The notes under the pieces are model-generated. The model was given only the letters and a program-made list of their open reading frames with translations, did not search any database and was not told the origin of the DNA. A program made the translations under genes and the position numbers. Below are positions 1 through 11,351 of a stretch of DNA of 64,000 nucleotides, one piece after another; position 1 is the first letter of the stretch; the number at the start of each line of letters is the position of its first letter. This stretch comes from Synanceia verrucosa (Eukaryota; Chordata; Actinopteri; Perciformes; Synanceiidae), in the NCBI GenBank assembly GCA_029721515.1, contig CM056565.1, positions 9,674,742-9,738,741 on the forward strand, given 5' to 3'.

Positions 1-979
1 CAGAGGAGTGGTTTTGGGGGATGTGGAGGTAAATCTGTGATGGTGTCTTATTTATTAGGCTGTACCATGCTCAGTAAACTACTGTACAGCATGTGAGCTA
101 CCATGAACATCTACTTTTAATGTTTAAAAGTATGTGTTTCAGTGCGTCTGACCGTGAATGGTTTTCTCTTTCAGTTTTACACATGAAGAGGAGCAGCAGT
201 GGTCCCAGTGCAGGTCCTGTAGAAACTGCCTGCATCGAGATAAAGAAGGTTTGAACCAACAAAACAGACACTTCAGTATGTTTGTCAGTTGCTGTTAAAT
301 AATTACAGGAGGTAGAATATGACTGACAGGGATTATGACCTGCGATCTTTGCTAGGTTCACAATTTCACTTCTGCAAAGTTTTGGTTTCATCAGGATGAA
401 TGAAAGTTACAAAAGAGGTCACTGTTGTCTAATAGGAGTTTAATTTAGAAAAAGACCACGTTATCTGTGCCAAAACCAACAAGTAACCAATGTCACACAT
501 TCACTGTGAGAGTCTTACTAGTATTCACCTTGTATATGTAAGCAGAAATAATAATTAAGTTACATCAGACACAGCCTTTGTTATTGACATATATACATAT
601 ATAAATTGCTTGACAAATCTATTAGAATATCTGCCCTGTTTGTTTCAAAGAGCCTCCATCATAAAGAGTTTTCATTCAGACTCTTTCTTCCTCACTGAGT
701 TCCCCACGTCACCATTTTGAACAGGAATGAGGAATTTAAACTGAATTAACCTTTTTAGACCAAATTTGAGCCAGAACACTGGGCTTCTCTGAGAAGTCAT
801 AAATTGATCAAGAATAACAAACAACCACTAAAACACATTTTTTACATTCAGGAATAGCAGTAAATAACTGGAATTTAAAAATAATATTGTGCTTTGATAT
901 TTTTTCTGCTTTTTTTGTAAAACAGTAAATCTGACAACAATAACTATATTTTAGCATTAAAGATATAATTTTGATCGAA
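1..979. other. Intergenic, nothing recognised
   Basis: AT-rich sequence without a recognisable exon. Open frames here are short, lack homology I can recognise and have no paired splice signals. It could be the flank or intron of a gene outside the window. Confidence 0.5.
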
Positions 980-1340
980 GAGCTTGCACGTACTGGTAAA
1001 GAAAAGGGAGTTGCTCCCTTCCGCAGAAACTCTGCTCCTGCCTGAATCACCTTGCTTGAATTCCTGCCTTCTCTCCTATAACATGGTGATGTCACCAAGT
1101 ACGACATTTCGGCTAGTGGCTAGTTTGGCACAATCTCAAACAAAGCTAGATAGAGCGGAGCTGGAGTGGAGTCTGAAGAGTTTGGTTCAGTTGACCAATC
1201 AGAGCAGACTATGGTTCTCAGGAGGGCGGGACAGGAGCCTAAACAGAGAATTTTTAAGCATTAAATGCTATTCTAATAGAAACCCAAAATACAAATATGT
1301 AGACACCAAATGAGCACAATGGGTCCACTTTAAAGTTTGA
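980..1340. repeat. Probable diverged interspersed repeat
   Basis: The stretch holds a phrase I recognise from repeated elements in fish genomes: a 'gaccaatcagagcagact' block followed by 'aggagggcgggacaggagc' and an ending near 'gcacaatgggtcc'. I could not define terminal repeats or a target-site duplication, so the class (perhaps a non-autonomous DNA element) is uncertain. The 109-codon open frame on the plus strand inside it is not treated as a gene. Confidence 0.35.
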
Positions 1341-1778
1341 ACCGCTCCGTGACCACTTATGTCCTGTCGAGGGATAAATGTAATCGAATCAACCATGTCA
1401 CAAAATGTTCTCCCTAACAGAGAGTTCAGACTGCTTCATCAGATCTGAGGCCTCCTGACGTCTTTCCTCGTGCACCAAATATAGCACAGTGACTCATCAA
1501 ACCACACTTATATTTTTCCCAAACCAAAATATGACTTCTTTGTACCACTGAAAGCTCATTTTGATGTGTGTGTGATACATGCTTAATATATAGCATCTGT
1601 CTGTGGCTGCACTGGATGGAGCTTCCTGTACAAACCAGTATTTGTGGTCAACTGAGTCGTCTCTGTCCTCATTTCTTGGCAGTCATTACACATCACACTC
1701 TCCTCCACAGCAACCCCTAGCGACGATGTCTCCACCTCTTTCAGTGTTAGTATATGTGGCAATTTTTTGTTAGAGGCC

Positions 1779-1960
1779 ATAGAATAGAATAGAATAGAAG
1801 AGTTTTTTATTCATTCCCCTTGGGGGGAAATTTACCTGCCACAGCGACAAAGACAAAATCACAGACACAATAGTAATAATAATAAAATAGAATAAAATAT
1901 TTACATATTTACAATGAACTAAAATACAATGGAAAAAAAATATATATATATACTTGTATA
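1779..1960 (-). repeat. 3' tail of a LINE/SINE-type retroelement
   Basis: On the minus strand the sequence runs through 'ttccccccaaggggaatgaa' and ends in a short (ATTCT)n tail at 1779-1800. This arrangement resembles the 3' ends of teleost non-LTR elements, which carry a 'gggaatcaataaa'-like box followed by a pentanucleotide tail. Only the 3' end is present, as expected for 5' truncation. The family is not identified. Confidence 0.4.
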
Positions 1961-2035
1961 GATGAAACTGTTTTAAACACAATTATTATTGTGGCAGTGC
2001 AATTTTCTATTTTTTTGTGCAAAGTGATAGTGCAT

Positions 2036-2038
<3 letters not shown>

Positions 2039-2095
<57 letters not shown>
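2039..2095. repeat. (TA)n microsatellite
   Basis: A pure TA array of about 55 bp. It is the insertion site of the Tc1-type transposon that follows; TA-rich sequence also continues at the other end of the element (3703-3730), so the transposon appears to have split one array. Confidence 0.9.
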
Positions 2096-2098
<3 letters not shown>

Positions 2099-3702
2099 TC
2101 ATGGAAAAAATTATTAGACCACCCTTGTTTTCTTCAATTTCTTGTTAATTTTAATGCCTGGCTCAACTAAAGGTACATTTGTTTGGACAATTATAATGAT
2201 AACAACAAAAATAGCTCATGAGAGTTTAATTTAAGAACTAAGGATTATTCATTTTCCATGGTTTTCTTGATAATAACCAAAATTACTTAAGTTCTTACAT
2301 CAATAGCTATGGCATTGTACTGCCAAAAACACTACTTTTAAGCATTCCATGTTTTCTTTTCTGTTTGCTTTAAACACATGATACACACAAGAGTTAATAC
2401 TTGATTGCATAACCATTGTTTTTGATGACTGCAGCCATGCGTCTTGGCATGCTCTCCACCAGCTTCTGACATTGTTCTGCTGTCACAGCAGCCCATTCCT
2501 GTTGGACAAATTCAAACAAATTTTCTTTGTTTTTGGGCTTGTGGTTCTCCATTTTGAGTTTGATGATTTTCCACAGGTTTTCAATTGGATTAAGATCTGG
2601 TGATTGAGCAGGCCAAGGCATGGTGCGAATGTTGTGGTTCTCCATCCAGGCTTTAACTGACCTTGCCGTGTGGCAAGGGGCATTGTCTTGTTGGAAAATC
2701 CAGTCATTCGAGGCAGGAAAGAGTTTTCCAGCTGATGGAAGAAGACTGTTTTCAAGGGTAGTCCTGTACTTGACCTGGTTCATTCAGCCTTCACACAATT
2801 GCATTTGCCCTGTTCCACTCAGACTGAAACAACCCCAGATCATGACTGATCCACCCCCATGTTTTACTGTAGGGGCAAGACAGTCTGGGTTGTAAGCTTC
2901 TCAAGGCTTCCTCCTAACCAGTAAGTTGGCTGGAGTGGGCATCAATTCAAAATTGGATTCATCACTGAAGAGAACCTTAGCCCAATCATCAACAGTCCAA
3001 TCCTTGTGGTCTCGAGCAAAGAGTAACCGGGCCTTCCTCTGCCTTTCATTGATGAAGGGCTTCTTGGCGTGCTCTGTGTGACTTCAAACCAGCTTCAACA
3101 AGTCGGTTTGAACTGTCCTTGCCGAGCAAGTCACATTTCTCGACAGTGCCCACTCATTTTTAAGGTCCCTGGAGGTCTGACGACGATTCCTGACACAGGA
3201 ACGGATGAGTGCACGGTCATCTCGTGGGGGTAGAAAGACGTTTCCTGCCACGGCCAGGTAGCAATTTGGTAGTGCCATATTCAGCTTGTTTTTTTTGTTG
3301 GAATGAACGGCTGTCTTGGAGATCTTCAGTTTTTTCGCTACCTGTCTCTCACTCATGCCAATTTCCAGCAGTGCCAAGATGGCTGCCTTTGTTGCTTCAC
3401 ATAATTCTTTTGTTTTAGGCATTATGTGAGAGCTGACAACTTCTGAGTTGTGCTATGGCTTGAATGTAAGCAGGAAACCACTCTAGGCCTTTGCATGTGC
3501 AGTGCTGCTTGTGACATGAAATGGCCTCTTATATACCCTGGGAATCAATTAAGCTTAAGAATGTCAAATAGGACATAAAGTATTATGTGACCAGCTGCAT
3601 TTTTGTTGTGTTCATTGTATTATACGTTTAGTGGTACCAGATATTAGAATGAACAAGAAATTGAAGAAAACAAGGGTGGTCTAATAATTTTTTCCATGAC
3701 TG
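2096..3702 (-). mobile_element. Tc1/mariner transposon, copy 1 (1607 bp)
   Basis: Terminal inverted repeats begin CAGTCATGGAAAAAATTATT and match perfectly for about 50 bp at both ends, flanked by the TA target duplication typical of Tc1/mariner. The transposase runs on the minus strand. The N-terminal helix-turn-helix part (start near 3422) is open to about 3105. The C-terminal part (2394-2783) carries the DDE signature, with 'DNAPCH' and 'NPIENLW' spaced to give DD34E. Compared with copy 2 at 61692, this copy has an extra G near 3067, a missing C near 3107 and a G-to-T change near 2900 that makes a stop codon. It is therefore a dead but young copy. Confidence 0.96.
2394..3422 (-). pseudogene. 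Broken Tc1-type transposase gene (copy 1)
   Basis: The start codon at 3422 opens 'MPKTKELCEATKAAILALL', a typical N-terminus of teleost Tc1 transposases, followed by a paired-like DNA-binding domain ('MSERQVAKKLKISKTAV'). The frame is lost near 3107 and 3067 through single-base indels, and an in-frame stop replaces a Gly codon near 2900. The second and third catalytic residues (Asp of DNAPCH, Glu of PIENLW) remain in the 3' open frame ending at 2394. The product cannot be full length, although the element's ends remain usable substrates for a transposase supplied in trans. Confidence 0.9.
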
Positions 3703-4997
3703 TATATATATATATATATAGATAGATATATACATCTATTTATTTACAGATTTAGTTACATAATTGAATGTCTATTTCAAATCAGAATGCATAGAAAAAA
3801 TGCTGAATGACTGCATGAATCAAGTTCTGAATTTTAAAATCAAGGAATGAAAAATCAAGGAATCTCTGGTAACTGGCTGGCGCTTTAAAATATTCCCAGA
3901 GAGAACACAGCAGAGACGTCACTGCGTTTCTATGTTGACTCATCATCTCTTACACTCCCAGGGCGGGATGACCTCCCACACTCTCAACTCACCGAATGAG
4001 CTGCTCACTGCAGTCGAATCAAAGCCAAGACGCCGTGCGGTTCTCCAAAATCAAAGGTCGATGATGGTGATCGTACCTGTTTCTTTTGTGTGTCAAAACC
4101 TCTCAGCCAGATAGAACCACCATAACCTTTATCATGATTACTGTGTGGGCTGCACCACAAGTCTCTGTAAAATCAGCCTTAGATTTGGCTAATTTATATT
4201 TTTGATTTGTTGGAAAACAGCAGCTGCAGCCTTTTTTATTGCATTAACAGGTTGTTTTAATTTGCTAATTTTTGTGAAATCATGACTGTCTGTTCACATG
4301 GCCATGTGTCTTAATGATTCACTCCCTGAGCTGTTACACTATTTAACCACCAGATAGTGTGCATGCACTGTGTAACCTGCTGTACACACACAGAGGGGGT
4401 TGAAGGCATTAAACATGCATGAAATAAAAGTAACTAACTTGTGAAGAAATGACATCCAAGTGTCATAGAACTCAAGATGGACTGAAATGATTTCTCTTAA
4501 GTGATGGTGACAACATGTAGCTACAAAAACGGCATGGGGGTAAAAGCACGTCATGGTTTCATTTTGGAAAATATTTTCATATTTGAGTGATGTTTGACTA
4601 AAATTTAACCATTTAATTTCAACAGGACTTACCACCACCAAACCTTTGAGACCATTACACTAAAATAGGACATTACGTTCCTCGGATACATTGTTCCTCG
4701 TACATGTACCTTCCTCTTAACAAACAATGGAGACTGTTTTCAACGAACAGCCATTTCTGACTGTGCATTCAGCCGTTATGGATAAAGCATGATGCTATTA
4801 TTTTAGTAAGACTGAACTGGATTCAGCCTTTTCCTGTTCTATTCTGACTTATTCATGAAGAGCAATATTCATTATATAGTTGGTGAAAAGGCTTGAAACC
4901 CAGAGGGTGAGAAGTGTTTCGATCAGAAAACATTCTGACAAAGGGACATCATTTTCTTACATTTCTTCACTTCATCACTGTTCAATTTACAATTTTA
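3703..4997. other. Intergenic, no gene recognised
   Basis: After the TA-rich flank of the transposon there is about 1.3 kb with no recognisable exon. A GC-richer island at 3930-4115 stands out; it holds a 60-codon open frame on the plus strand and a short open stretch on the minus strand that follows an AG, but I recognise neither product. Confidence 0.45.
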
Positions 4998-5302
4998 TTA
5001 CCTCCACCAAGGAGGTTATGTTTCCACCGGGTTTGTTTATTTGTTTGCAAAATAACTCAAAAAATTGTGGATGGATTTTGACAAAATTTTCAGGGTTGGT
5101 CCAAAGTGGCCCGACTTAAAACATTTAAAACATCCGATTCAACGGCACCACCAAAAATTAATCGGTTTTAATTTAGGCCACTTCCGACCAATCCTGTAAA
5201 TTTCATCAAAAAACATTCCATAAATTTTTGAGTTACTTTGCAAACCGACAAACAAACAAACAAGCCCTGGTGAAAACATAACCTCCTTGGCGGCGGGGGT
5301 AA
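4998..5302. mobile_element. Palindromic MITE, copy 1
   Basis: The two halves are inverted copies of each other: 'ttacctccaccaaggaggtt' on the left pairs with 'aacctccttggcggcggggg' on the right, and the internal blocks on 'gttatgtttccaccggg', 'tttgcaaaataactcaaa' and 'aaattttcagggttggtc' reappear reverse-complemented. The whole element could fold into a long imperfect hairpin. A similar element lies at 49834-50173. The right flank (5320-5363, '...cggcggaggtctgc' to 'gcttttctag') looks like a further end of the same family. It has no coding capacity. Confidence 0.75.
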
Positions 5303-5409
5303 CTTAAAATAAAAAAGTTGCCACCGCCACGGCGGAGGTCTGCGGAGGAGCTTTTCTAGTTGATAGGTCTCAAATTGTTATCTTTCCGGTTTCATTAAAT
5401 ACAATAAAA

Positions 5410-8400
5410 CACAGTTTGAACATAATTTTGCTTTATTTATGGAGAGAAACACATTTTGTCATTAAGACTTACATTTTGTTTGAGCCCACATAAAGCCCAA
5501 ATAGTCTATATTTTTTTTGTATATTTTGGTCTAAAAAAGCAATGCTATCCAGTCCAGGTACAATACTGCAGATCATCACAACACAAAAAACTTTTATATT
5601 TCCCTTTTTTTTATTCTTTTTTACATTGCAGACATGTTGGTCTACTCAAACAGGAGACCTACTTCAGAAATGTGACCACTTCTTAATATTAGAAAACAAC
5701 CAAGTGTGATTTAAAACGTTTACGTGACTTAACCTGAGTATTACGCTGTATATGTGGAGTCATGTACCCCTTCTCTTTGTACACCAAAAATGACATTTTT
5801 AAATTAGGCAAACACTCCAAGACATCTATTATTTTACCACAGCTGTTGTTGTGAGTTTGAAGCAATTATCACAGCAAGTACATAATGTGTGCATCAAAAA
5901 ACACTTTGGTCTTGATCCAAAGACAACTGATTTTGAACTCAAGTTAATATTACATCGACAATATCAGTAGTAATAGTGTTAACTTCTTGAAAACAGCACT
6001 CGCTTGATTTCCATAGGGCTAAAACCTACAGACAGTATGCAAACTGGCCTCAGATACATACACTGGGAAATTACAATTGGTGAATAATTCAATAGTAAAA
6101 TAAATCACAATTCAATACACTTCTGCTTTGTCAACATACAGGGTTAAGTCATTAAATCAACTGCCAGACACTCCCAAAAAAATCTCATTTTAAAAGGATC
6201 TGTGTCTTAAAAGAGCATCAAACACAAATCAGAAACTGTTGCCATCAGATGAGAAACAGACTTGTGTTTGGTGTCACATTGTCCCCTGCTGTAAAGAATT
6301 CATTGCATGACAACCCGTGTGTTGAACCACAATAAATTATATCTGACAAAGCCAACCAAGACTAACTTTGGCATGTTTTATTAGGCAAATATATTAAAAA
6401 AATATTGAAATCCCCATTAAAATAGCATAAAGCGGACATGTTAATTCAGAGGAAATAGATGCACTTCACCAGGGTGCACGGGTCACAACACAGAAATGAT
6501 TATCTAAGTATCTGAACAACTGAAGTAACTGTTACTGTTTCCTATATATATACACACACACACATGTGTGGCTATGTACAGAGAGGACATGATGCTTACA
6601 GCTGTACACATCTGTACTCTGTTATGTAGCATGTAAATGTCCCTGTAAATTAACTACTGTTCCCCAGTAAGAATTAGTACATACCAATGGGCTACTCCCA
6701 GTGACACACAGTGTCACAAACATTATGGCATTGATTCCCCCCCCTTTACTTAAATAAAACTAGTTTCATATTATACATTTCATATTTTGTTACATTCAAG
6801 GTACAGATACAATTTGTATCAACAAGCAAAAGTCAATTCTAGACATTTGTGGCTTAGTTGTTTGCGGCACTTTCAAAAGGGAGGTGGGGACACTGTGCTG
6901 GCCTTTAGTGTGACCTTTTAACAAAACAGTGAAACACCCAACTGGTCCACTGAAAAGTCTTTTGTGGTGATAGTGAGTTTAATTTTAGCCTGGAAGAAGT
7001 CTATTGTCCAGTAAAAAACTCAATCCTCATGGCATTAGGAACAGGGACAAATTTGAAATGTCTCTAATTAAGAAAAATAAATTAAAGATATGGCAACAAA
7101 ATACATGTCCCTACATGTCTTCATCCATGAGGAGAAAATGTCTGGAGGGATTCTGTGGAAGCAGCTACTCTTCAATATTATCTCAGCATTGTGGACACAC
7201 TTTTAACAGTCACCAGGCTTTTGGATGTGCATTTGCTGTCCACTAGTGCATTTCAGCTAATAACGAGAGCGTAAGCAACACACAAGCAGATGAATTTAAA
7301 TCATGTGTCTTTACTAAACCATGAACTAATCAGGCTTTAAAGGAGGATTATAACGAGATGTATCCCATTTTAAATTGATTCAACGTTAATTTCGTGGACT
7401 GTAAATCAGTGTGGGATTCTCACGCACAGATTTCTGTAGCTGCACAATGTTGACATTGTCGTAAACTGTTCAGCTACCATAGACGTCTGAGTTCATCAGG
7501 TCAACTGACTGTTCCAGTGTTCAGGTTAAAAAAAAAGGATCTCACTATCACCATTAATCTTATTGAATCAAAACACTAGTGATGATCTTTGGCCTTTCAA
7601 TCAGCATCCATGATGATGTTTTTAGTTTTGGAGTAATTTCAGTCAGTCTTTTTGAAAACATGTTTGTTTTTTTTTTTCCAACTACCTCAAGGGGAAAAGG
7701 ATGGTGCGCAAACTTTTAGCCAAATGCCAGAAACAACCTTGACAGCAGCCTTGCAATCTGATTGTTTCACATGAAGAAACATGTAGGCAGTTTGTTTCAC
7801 CTTCTCATGAACAGACAGACGGCCTCAAGTGGCCTTGTCTTTTTTCATGAAAAAACAAAGTCAGCAAAGCCCAATATTCATTTGGGCAAAAAACACATTC
7901 AATGTTTTTTTGTTTGTTTTTGTTTTCTTAACTTATGTTCATATACCACAATTTGAACCTTAACATTATAAAGAAATAGAGATTTTTCTTTGAAGCACCA
8001 CCAATGAGACAAAGTCAGACTCGTATATGTTTAGAGTAAAACCACTCGGTTTAAAAATTCTCCGACATGAACCATGAACGCTTTCCTAAACCAAAGGACA
8101 AATATGTGGCTCTGTGACGTCATCAAAACAGTCTGATGCTGCTTTATTCACCACAAACTGGAGCTAAACTTTCTAGACTTTGTGTTTGACTAGTTCTACT
8201 TTAGATTTGTAATGCTCCAATAGTAGGTCTACGGGCACCACACCCAAATCCAGGAATTAAGTGGCATTTCCCTTTAAATGCACTCAAAGCATGAGCTTGC
8301 TATTAGGACTGGCTTTACATGTTACAACTTCTCTGTAACACGTGTGGCACTTTGAGCAGGAGGCAATGGATCGTTAAAATTGGGGGGGGGGGGTTAATCC

Positions 8401-11351
8401 TCATGATAGCGTGAATGAATTTCCGGTGAATAAATGATCTGACAGTTAAATGGTTAAAACTGAATCAAGATCACTGGCTCAAGATCAGTGCCAGACAATC
8501 AGCATATTATTTTGAAGAATCAAACACACACTTTTTGTTTATGGACAACAGCATTACTTAACTTGGCTAAAGCTGCATCACGTAAAGCCATCCCATTAGC
8601 CCAATTTTCTCGATCTCAAGGTGCACAACAAGGATACACACAAAAAAGTACAAAGTTCTTTGATGCCATCTCCACATTTCAACTGTACATAACTAAAGTA
8701 CTACATGTTACATGTAGGGTTTTCACAAAATATATCACTACTAGATTAGACTCTTGCCAGTAACCACTTGTTTGTGGCAGGGAGAAACGAAGAAAACTAT
8801 AAAATTGAAAGCATCCTGAGAGCAATGTGCTGCAAGGCACAGCCGACCCCTTCTAGACCCCTAGAGACTGGCTGCATGTATGCGCATACTGTGCATCTGC
8901 ATTCAAGCTATTCAGCCTCCCATAAAAAGCCAAACATTACATGTTTTCTCCTTAACATGCTTTCTCGCATTCCCTTATTTTTTTTTTTAAAAAACAGTAA
9001 CAGAAACCTCACACTCTACAAGATCTAACAAAACAAGTTGGGTAATTAATTCAGTCCAAGGCCTATCATTATCATTGTATCTGACAAAATGACAAAAGGT
9101 AAATATTCAGTCTTTTGCAGAATTCCTTGTGCAAACATTTGAACTGTGATGGTAAACACTGTTCCCATCTCTAATAGTACATTTCTATGAACTGTCCCTT
9201 CCCTCATGTTAAAGTTTCTCTACATTTACATGCACATAAGAAACCAAGTAACTGCCATGGCATGACGTTTAGATAGTCTGATTTCTTTGTCATATTTTAA
9301 GTCTATCAAATAGATTATATAAGAAACACCTTAAGTAATAAGTACGAACTAGCAATAGTAATGACTTAAACTAGGGCTGTCAAAATTAACACGTTAACGC
9401 AATAAACTGACGTGCTTACTTGTTGAACAAACAAGTAAGCACTGTGCTTATGACAAACATCTCTTTTCCTTTTCGTCCATTTGACGTTAAAAAGTAATAC
9501 TTAAATGACGCTCTTTGGAGGATTATATGTTTTGCCGAATTACTGGAGAAGCAGATTCAGAAAGGATGGTTTATCTAATTTTATCAGCCTGTCTGTTGTT
9601 AGTTTCCTTGATTTTTTGATTGGAGTTCTGCTTCATGACCTGCCAGCACGTCTTTGGCAGTTTGTTCAAGGAGCATTACTATCACGCAAATTAATTAATT
9701 ACCAATTTCGACAGCCCTAATTTAAACTGATAAAGGCCTCTCATTTCTCGTGTATGCATCAGGATTCAGCTGACTGAGAGACGCTGGAATCAATTATTAG
9801 ACTACTTAAGTGCATGTAAGAGTAGCCTTAAAACAAAACGGACCTGCTCCTGGAAACACACTGCTCCACTGACAACTTGAAGAAGTCCATTAGAGCTACT
9901 ATTTAAAACAAAGATACTCTGAATATTTTCCACATTGAAAAGAATCAGCACAACAAATTTGACAAATATATAAATAGGAAAACCTCAGACATAGCATCCG
10001 ATAAAATCAGAAAGGTAACTATACAGTACACATTAGGAAATTCTCCAAACGCAGATGTTAAGTTGATATTGTAGTCCGATCGCTTCTGTGAACCAAAATG
10101 TAGAGTAGTTAGAATACTGACACTATATAAATTCTATCTTTTTTGGCATTATTTAGCAGCTTATAAATGACTTTGAAATAATGGCTTTTGAGTGATAATA
10201 TGTACATAGATATGTGCACATGCATACAAGTCAAATCTCTTTTTTGGCTTGCTTTGTGCACTGTCAAATTCTACCAAAATAGTAGCTTTGTTAAGTGAGG
10301 CTGAGAAAATATATCTCTCTAGGTACTGAGATAGTGCTTTACCTTTGAAAATAGGAGGCTTCAATGACTAACACTTTCATCGAAACCAATCAGACAATGA
10401 CTAAGCGTGAGGTCATTCAGATATAAGGCCATTAAATGTCATAGTTCATGCTGTGAGGTGCGTTACTACCTCCCTCTTACTTCAAAATAAATGCACACAA
10501 AAGTTACAAGAATTATTTACAGCAGAGGCAGACCTAAGCATGGTTATTTATAGTTCCACACTACACCAGAAACACTTCAGATGCCTTTCACAACACATTC
10601 AGAGGGCCTGAACAAGACCTTCATAAAAGTTACACTGTGCACAAATGTTGATGTCAGTATTAAATATGATCAGTATTAAAATTAAATGTGATCAGTATTA
10701 AATAAATAAAAAATATTTATTTTTACATAAATGTATGAATAAATGGTGTAAAAAAATAACATTTCATGTAGTTGTCTTTTTGTGACAACGCCTGTCAGAT
10801 TACTCTTTAATTTATATATTTTTTACCATATATTCCATGGTTATTTATGTCATAATTACTTATATATTTAATTCAGAAACCAAACATAATTTTCACAGAA
10901 CATCAATTAAATCAACAAAAAGACTTTCAGAATTGCTCTAAGGGATATTTGTTCAGTTAGCAAATCAAATTAATGATGTTGAACATTCAGTTAATCATGT
11001 GCACAGTACAAAGCTGCTATGCAGCTCCTGCTCAGGTAATATGAATGTGTTATGACCCAGATTTCTAATAATGCGTTGCCTTATATCAACTGCATCACAT
11101 TCCATATAAAAACGCATAAAGAAACATCTTACAATTCGAGATAAACTTTTGAGACAAATTCCCTCTATGCTGTTTACTTCTATGTCATCATAGTGATGTA
11201 AAATCTAATTTCCCAACCAAGACATCAAAAAAAAAAACTCCTGAGGGCAGATGTTGCACATGCAGCAACATTTAACAAGTGCCTATCTTTGCAATCCAAA
11301 TCTGTATTTCCCTTATCACATCACTTCTGAATGTTTAATAAGATTAACTGC
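5410..11351 (-). other. Probable long 3' UTR of zc3h12b
   Basis: From the zc3h12b stop codon at 11352 to an AATAAA on the minus strand at 5432-5437 there is no recognisable coding exon on either strand. The sequence is AT-rich and has no recognised repeat apart from one hAT-type MITE at 9372-9719. Mammalian ZC3H12B transcripts have multi-kilobase 3' UTRs, so a UTR of about 5.9 kb is plausible. This is inference; earlier polyadenylation sites are possible. Confidence 0.4.
9372..9719. mobile_element. hAT-type MITE with 8-bp target duplication
   Basis: The element begins TAGGGCTGTCAAAATTAA and ends with the inverted form, '...aatttcgacagcccta'. It is flanked by 'acttaaac' (9364-9371) and 'atttaaac' (9720-9727), an 8-bp duplication with one mismatch, which fits the hAT superfamily. 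It is 348 bp long with no transposase. Near its left end is a strong hairpin (about 9411-9445) in which 'gtgcttacttgtt' pairs with 'aacaagtaagcac'. It sits inside the presumed zc3h12b 3' UTR. Confidence 0.8.

Noticed and set aside
984..1313. 109-codon open frame
   Set aside because: It overlaps a probable interspersed repeat and resembles no protein I know.
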